From contig NZ_JAJPUI010000002.1 of NCBI RefSeq assembly GCF_021390935.1, positions 124,001 to 188,000 on the forward strand: a stretch of DNA of 64,000 bases, given 5' to 3'. The stretch comes from Streptomyces sp. CC228A (GTDB lineage: Bacteria > Actinomycetota > Actinomycetes > Streptomycetales > Streptomycetaceae). The stretch's first letter is position 1; each line of letters opens with the position of its first letter. Under the pieces are notes generated by a model. That model had not been told where the DNA came from. It ran no database searches and worked only from the letters and a program-made list of their open reading frames with translations. This document shows positions 59,807 to 64,000 of this stretch, one piece after another. The position numbers and the translations under genes were made by a program.

Positions 59807-61423
59807 CTACTCGACACCGATCATCAGCGGCGCCTGCTGGTCGCCGCCGCGGTGGACGACGGTGTCGACGGCCAGGTGGCGGGCCCGGACGTGGGCCTCC
59901 AGACGGTCCGCGAGGGCGGGCGGGGCGTCGTCGGCGAGGATCAGGGTGACGAGTTCGCCGCCCGCCGCGAGCATCCGGTCCAGCACGGTGCGGGCCGTGT
60001 CGGCGAGGTCGCGGCCGATGACGGCGACGTCGCCCTCGATCAGGCCCAGGACGTCCCCGGCCTGGCAGACGCCCGCCGAGGTGAAGGACCGGTGGGCCGC
60101 GATGGCGAGTTCGCCGTAGCGGGTGGTGCCCGCGGCGGCGGTCATGGCGACGACGTCCTCGTCGAAGCGGCGCTCCGGCTGGTGCACGGCGAGCGCGGCG
60201 ACGCCCTGGACGGCCGCCCGCGTCGGGATGAGCGCCACCCGGACGCCCTCGGCGCGGGCCTGCTCCGCGGCGGCCGCGGCCGCCTGCCACAGGTCGGCGT
60301 CGTTGGGCAGCAGCACCACTTCGCGCGCGTGGGCGCGCCGGATCGCGTCGAGGAGTTCGCCGCCGGCGGGCGGCTCCCCGGGGCGCGCCGGGACGGGCAC
60401 GGCGCCGGCCTCGGCGTACAGGGCGGCGAGCCCGTCGCCGGGGACGACGGCGACAACGGCCCGCTGGGCGGGTTCGGCGGGGTGGCCGTGGCCGGCGGCG
60501 GCCGCCGCGAAGTGCGTGATGCGGATCCGGTGGGGGCGGCCGGCTTCGACGCCGGCCTCCACGGCGGCGCCCGCGTCGTCCACGTGGACGTGGACGTGCC
60601 AGAGCCCGTCGCCGCCGACGACCACCAGGGAGTCGCCCAGCGCGTCGAGGCGGGCCCGGAGCCGCGCCACGGCGTCGTCGCCGGCCTCCAGGAGGTAGAT
60701 CACCTCGTAGCCGGGCCCGTCCTCCGTGCAGGACTCCTTGAGGGCGTGCGGGGCGACCACGCCCGTCTGCCGGCTCGGCGGCCGCGCGGGCGCCTCGCCC
60801 GTGAGGGCCTGCACCAGCGCGCCCAGCACGGTGACGAGCCCGCGCCCGCCCGCGTCGACGACGCCCGCCTCCCGCAGCACGGCGAGCTGCCCGGGGGTGG
60901 CGTCCAGGGCGGTGCGGGCGCCTTCGTACGCGGCGGCGGCGGTGGCGGCCGGGGCGGCGGACGCGGCGCGGGACGCCGCCTCGGCCGCGGCGGAGGCCAC
61001 GCTGAGGATGGTGCCCTCCACGGGGTGGGCGACGGCCTGCCGCGCCGCGGCGGCCGCCGTGCGCAGCGCCTCCGCCAGGTGGTGTCCGTCACGTCCGCGG
61101 GCGAGCACCTCGGCCATGCTGCGGAGCAGCTGGGCCAGGATCGTGCCGGAGTTGCCGCGGGCGCCGGTCAGCGCGCCGTGCGCCATGGCCCGGACCACGT
61201 CGGGCAGCTCGGGGGCGCCGGTCGCGTGGGCGGTGAACACGGCCTCGACGGCCCGGTTCGCGGCGTCGGCGGTGAGGTGGAGGTTCGTGCCTGTGTCGCC
61301 GTCCGGGACCGGGAAGACGTTGATCGCGTCGATCTCCTCGCGCTCCCGGCCCAGGGCCTCCGCCGCCAGGGCGCACCAGGCGCGTACCGCTGCGGAGTCG
61401 ACGGTCTGGGCGGTGTGCGGCAC
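59807..61423 (-). CDS. DAK2-domain (FakA/DhaL-like) kinase
   Basis: 538 aa. The N-terminal DhaL/DAK2 domain shows AINVFPVPDGDTGTNLHLTA (metal- and phosphate-binding Asp cluster) and GALTGARGNSGTILAQL. The middle and C-terminal parts resemble the FakA family (YloV), the ATP-binding subunit of fatty acid kinase that phosphorylates FakB-bound fatty acids. No FakB gene is nearby, so the substrate is not proven. GTG at 61423 with AGGAGG upstream. Divergent from rpmB. Confidence 0.88.
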   Translation of the reverse strand: MPHTAQTVDSAAVRAWCALAAEALGREREEIDAINVFPVPDGDTGTNLHLTADAANRAVEAVFTAHATGAPELPDVVRAMAHGALTGARGNSGTILAQLLRSMAEVLARGRDGHHLAEALRTAAAAARQAVAHPVEGTILSVASAAAEAASRAASAAPAATAAAAYEGARTALDATPGQLAVLREAGVVDAGGRGLVTVLGALVQALTGEAPARPPSRQTGVVAPHALKESCTEDGPGYEVIYLLEAGDDAVARLRARLDALGDSLVVVGGDGLWHVHVHVDDAGAAVEAGVEAGRPHRIRITHFAAAAAGHGHPAEPAQRAVVAVVPGDGLAALYAEAGAVPVPARPGEPPAGGELLDAIRRAHAREVVLLPNDADLWQAAAAAAEQARAEGVRVALIPTRAAVQGVAALAVHQPERRFDEDVVAMTAAAGTTRYGELAIAAHRSFTSAGVCQAGDVLGLIEGDVAVIGRDLADTARTVLDRMLAAGGELVTLILADDAPPALADRLEAHVRARHLAVDTVVHRGGDQQAPLMIGVE

Positions 61424-61691
61424 CTGGTGGTCCTCCTCGCGCGGTGGGCTGCACCGCAGGGTAGACCCCGCGGGGAGGCCGGGCCGCACCATGGGGGCCG
61501 CGGACCGGGCCCCCGCCGTCCGTGGTAATTTCGTTCTGCCGAAGCAGCCGTTGTATGCTGCTCCGGTTGCCCGATGAGAATCGGGCCGTTCCCCGGCAAC
61601 GCCACTTCAGTCACCGACCCCGATGTCACCGATCTGATTCCGGCTTCGCCGGATTTCACTGTAAGTGCATCTGAAGTCTTTGGAGTGACCC

Positions 61692-61877
61692 GTGGCTGCC
61701 AACTGCGACGTCTGCGGCAAGGGGCCGGGCTTCGGCAACAACATTTCGCACTCGCACCGCCGTACGTCCCGTCGCTGGAACCCGAACATCCAGCGCGTGC
61801 GTGCCGTGGTCGGTCGGACGCCGAAGCGGCTCAACGTCTGCACCTCGTGCATCAAGGCCGGCAAGGTCTCGCGCTAA
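61692..61877 (+). CDS. rpmB: 50S ribosomal protein L28
   Basis: 61 aa, [20 protein letters not shown] at the start and [12 protein letters not shown] at the end. The two CxxC pairs mark the zinc-containing form. GTG at 61692. Upstream, TATGCT at 61554-61559 is a possible -10 element. A strong hairpin follows the gene. In Streptomyces zinc-containing ribosomal proteins have zinc-free paralogues under Zur elsewhere. Confidence 0.95.
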   Translation: MAANCDVCGKGPGFGNNISHSHRRTSRRWNPNIQRVRAVVGRTPKRLNVCTSCIKAGKVSR

Positions 61878-61925
61878 CACGCGACGGACGTTCTTCGTCG
61901 TAGCGCAGCCTCTGCGGTTGCCTTG

Positions 61926-61957
61926 GAAGCCGGTCCACCTTCGGGTGGACCGGCTTC
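61926..61957. terminator. Bidirectional terminator after rpmB and thiD
   Basis: Perfect 14 bp stem (61926-61939 with 61944-61957) closed by a TTCG loop, 48 bp past the rpmB stop and 20 bp past the thiD stop. Ends transcription of two convergent genes. Confidence 0.9.
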
Positions 61958-61976
61958 TTGCCGTTCCCGGGCGCCC

Positions 61977-62785
<809 letters not shown>

Positions 62786-62789
<4 letters not shown>

Positions 62790-63748
62790 TCCTGGCCTCC
62801 GAAGTGGTCCCAGCCGCCCTTGGTGTGCCAGGGGGCGCCGTCGACCGTGACCTGCGGCAGCGCGGAGGGGTTGAGGACCTCCCCGATCACCTTCCAGCGG
62901 GCGGGGAGCTTCACGTCGGGCGGGAAGGTGGCGACGATGGCGTGGTCCTCGCCGCCGGTGAGCACCCACTGGAGCGGGTCCACCCCGACCGCCTGGCCGA
63001 TGTCGTTCATCTGGGTGGGCACGTCGATGGCGCCGGACCGCAGGTCGATACGGACCTTGCTGGCCTCGGCGATGTGCCCGAGGTCGGCGATGAGGCCGTC
63101 GCTGACGTCGCACATGGCGGTGGCGCCGAGCTCCGCCGCCGCGGGCCCCGCGTGGTACGGGGGTTCCGGCCTGCGGTGGGCCTCGACGAAGGCGCGCGGG
63201 GAACGGAAGCCGCGGGAGAGCACGGCGTATCCGGCGGCGGACCAGCCGAGCCAGCCGGTGTAGGCGACGACGTCGCCGGGCTGCGCGCCGCCGCGGGTGA
63301 CCGGCTCGTGGTTGCGCAGGTCCCCGAGGGCGGTGATGGAGACGGTGATGGTGTCGCCGCGGACGACGTCGCCGCCGACCACGGCCGCCCCGGCGACCTG
63401 GCACTCGTCGCGCAGGCCGTCCATCAGCTCGCTGGGCCAGGTGGCGGGGAGTTCCGCGGGCACCACCAGCCCGAGGAGGAGCGCGGTGGGCACCGCGCCC
63501 ATGGCGGCGATGTCCGCGAGGTTCTGGGCGGCGGCCTTGCGGCCGACGTCGTACGCGGTGGACCAGTCGCGCCGGAAGTGGCGGTTCTCCACGAGGATGT
63601 CCGTGCTGGCGACCACCCGCCGGTCGGGGGCGGCGACGACGGCCGCGTCGTCGCCGGGTCCGATGCGTACGGCCGGGGTGGTGGTGAGCCGGGACGTGAG
63701 CTCCCTGATCAGCCCGAACTCCCCGAGCTCGCCGACTGTGCCCTTCAC
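62786..63748 (-). CDS. thiL: Thiamine-monophosphate kinase ThiL
   Basis: 320 aa PurM-fold kinase that makes TPP from thiamine phosphate. Signatures include [50 protein letters not shown] and the C-terminal [15 protein letters not shown] and [14 protein letters not shown] at 63748. Precedes thiD with a 4 bp overlap. Confidence 0.96.
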
Positions 63749-64000
63749 CGAGGTTCACCTCTCCATGTCGTCGTGGGCTCACCGTACGACCGGTGTGACC
63801 GGTCTGGTCCCGGTGCGGTTGCGGTCGCGAGCCGTCACTGCTGTAGGTACGGTCGAGTAGACGGGCCGAGCCGTCAACTTCTGTCTGCCGTGCGCCCACC
63901 ACGGGCGCGCCACCGACCCCGCGGGTCTCCCCGCCGCGCGCGGCGACGCGGTACCGTGGCGTCCCTTTCTTCCCTGGGTCCTTCCGCCCAGGATGATCCT
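63749..64000. other. Window end, upstream of thiL
   Basis: 252 bp with no supported gene. ACCGG-rich near 63785-63815. It probably holds the thiL promoter; no riboswitch core is visible. Confidence 0.4.

Overview
This is chromosomal DNA of a Streptomyces or a very close relative. The G+C content is very high, GTG starts are common, and the gene order is the conserved Streptomyces core order from rlmN through whiG, the four-gene sipWXYZ cluster, rpsP-rimM-trmD-rplS, ffh, amtB-glnK-glnD, nsdA, ftsY, glcP, smc, mutM, rnc, coaD and recG to thiD/thiL. Most genes are on the minus strand. No tRNA, rRNA or CRISPR array was found.

Layout. 1-5.1 kb: the end of a membrane protein gene, then a thiamine ABC transporter operon (thiB-thiP-thiQ) behind a TPP riboswitch with a terminator hairpin. 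5.1-11.2 kb: rlmN, cdsA, frr, pyrH, tsf, rpsB. 11.5-14.3 kb: a secreted M23-like peptidase, a repeat-rich spacer and IS110-family copy A. 14.3-19.2 kb: a TetR regulator, whiG, dprA, comM/yifB, yraN. 19.6-28.1 kb: DUF2469, a NUDIX hydrolase, four type I signal peptidases, then rplS, trmD, rimM, khpA, rpsP. 28.3-32.1 kb: an HExxH protein, a methyltransferase and ffh. 32.3-36.9 kb: a 22 x 9 bp minisatellite, then glnD, glnK, amtB under a GlnR-type operator. 37-41.2 kb: nsdA, a prim-pol-like gene, ftsY. 41.3-44.3 kb: a purine/cytosine permease gene split by IS110 copy B. 44.3-54.9 kb: glcP, smc, a small coiled-coil protein, acyP, a CAP-domain protein, mutM, rnc (absB), rpmF, yceD. 54.9-64 kb: a DivIVA-like protein, coaD, rsmD, recG, a FakA-like kinase, rpmB, thiD, thiL.

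Functional themes are translation and ribosome maturation, protein export (ffh, ftsY, sipWXYZ), nitrogen sensing (amtB-glnK-glnD), developmental control (whiG, nsdA, rnc/absB) and thiamine (transporter, thiD, thiL).

Two things stand out. First, the two IS copies are identical over 1549 bp. Each has a 262 bp non-coding end upstream of the transposase, where IS110-group elements encode their bridge RNA, and copy B has recently broken a permease gene. Second, thiP, thiQ, sipX, sipW, glnD and smc all show frameshifts, and most resolve by changing one base in a G/C run. Because smc is normally intact and important, uncorrected base-calling errors are more likely than gene decay.
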